DNA from: CAITSH01 sp964385505 | GTDB lineage: Bacteria > Pseudomonadota > Gammaproteobacteria > Burkholderiales > SG8-39 | NCBI GenBank assembly: GCA_964385505.1 | Contig: CAYLPI010000226.1 | Coordinates: 1 to 5,491, forward strand | Direction: 5' to 3' | DNA length: 5,491 nucleotides | Shown here: in pieces, positions 5,221 to 5,491 of the stretch | Layout of the letters: every line of letters starts with the position of its first letter | Position numbering within the stretch: the first letter of the stretch is position 1 | Program-made: the position numbers and the translations under genes | Notes under the pieces: generated by a model | Databases searched by the model: none | Told to the model about the DNA's origin: nothing | The model's input: the letters and a program-made list of their open reading frames with translations, nothing else

Positions 5221-5491
5221 AATCGACCCTGGCACCCTGCGCGAACCAGCGGCCGACGAGGGCCCGCTCGTCGTCGGTGATGCCGGTGAGATTGCCTATG
5301 GGCATGACGCGCGCCACCACAACTTGCTGGTGAATACGCTGCGCCTGTGCACGCACCTGCTCCGGTGTTTCGAGGATCACGCCGGCGGGCGGCGCGGCGA
5401 ACCCGGGTTGCGTCGGTTTGGCCGCGTGGCAACTGATGCAGCGCGAGTCCATCACCGCCTTGACCTGGGCGAAGGCGACTTTCGCGCCGCC
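5219..5491 (-). CDS. puuD: C-terminal cytochrome c domain of PuuD-type membrane urate oxidase, 5'-truncated by window edge
   Basis: Only the last 90 residues are in the window; the frame is open through the right edge, so the gene continues beyond it. The segment is a class I cytochrome c domain. The heme-binding motif is CISCH (Cys18, Cys21, His22 in window numbering), and Met63 in VMPIGNLTG is the likely axial ligand. The combination of CHAAKPTQPGFAAPP, GVILETPEQ and MPIGNLTGITDDER is what I remember from the C terminus of the bacterial integral-membrane, cytochrome c-linked urate oxidase PuuD. In that enzyme a membrane domain oxidises urate and passes electrons to the fused heme domain. 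Full-length members are about 400 residues, so the membrane part is missing here. The GTG at 5455 that gives a shorter open frame is internal. The name is shared with an unrelated E. coli putrescine gene. Another DUF989/cytochrome c fusion is the alternative. Confidence 0.85.
   Translation of the reverse strand, partial: GGAKVAFAQVKAVMDSRCISCHAAKPTQPGFAAPPAGVILETPEQVRAQAQRIHQQVVVARVMPIGNLTGITDDERALVGRWFAQGARVD

Noticed and set aside
5219..5455. Stand-alone small cytochrome c starting at GTG 5455
   Set aside because: The same frame stays open to the window edge with sequence typical of the PuuD domain before the heme motif (FAQVKAVMDSRC), so this is the end of a longer gene.

Overview
This is a GC-rich, gene-dense stretch of chromosome. 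Gene content and protein style suggest a betaproteobacterium (Burkholderiales or Rhodocyclales type), but no phylogenetic marker is present, so this is inference. I see seven protein-coding genes plus one hairpin and two AT-rich promoter regions. Two of the seven run off the window edges. I found no tRNA, rRNA, CRISPR array or insertion sequence.

Left part (1-1789, + strand): the last 266 residues of an NAD(P)-dependent aldehyde dehydrogenase are followed, 13 bases later, by a complete two-domain extradiol-dioxygenase/VOC protein that keeps all the metal ligands and second-sphere residues. Together they look like the end of a catabolic operon for ring cleavage of an aromatic compound followed by oxidation of an aldehyde. 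The substrate cannot be read from this window. A DUF3047 lipoprotein gene (1803-2612, - strand) converges on this operon.

Middle (2613-3587): an AT-richer intergenic region holds the start signals of the lipoprotein and of a divergent + strand gene for a small acidic protein (DUF6806-like, by memory). That gene has two good candidate starts. Its 3' side is a short non-coding region with a strong GC hairpin between convergent genes.

Right part (3588-5491): a LysR-type regulator of the NhaR subgroup (- strand) diverges from a two-gene operon. The operon encodes an HPF/RaiA-like ribosome-associated protein and, overlapping it by ATGA, a small TFIIB-type zinc-ribbon protein with a charged tail and a C-terminal aromatic/acidic motif. 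The 99-base divergent promoter is very AT-rich and contains a perfect 13-bp palindrome of LysR-box form (T-N11-A). This regulator, ribosome-factor and zinc-ribbon module is the most interesting unit in the window. Finally, the C-terminal cytochrome c domain of a PuuD-type membrane urate oxidase enters from the right edge on the - strand.
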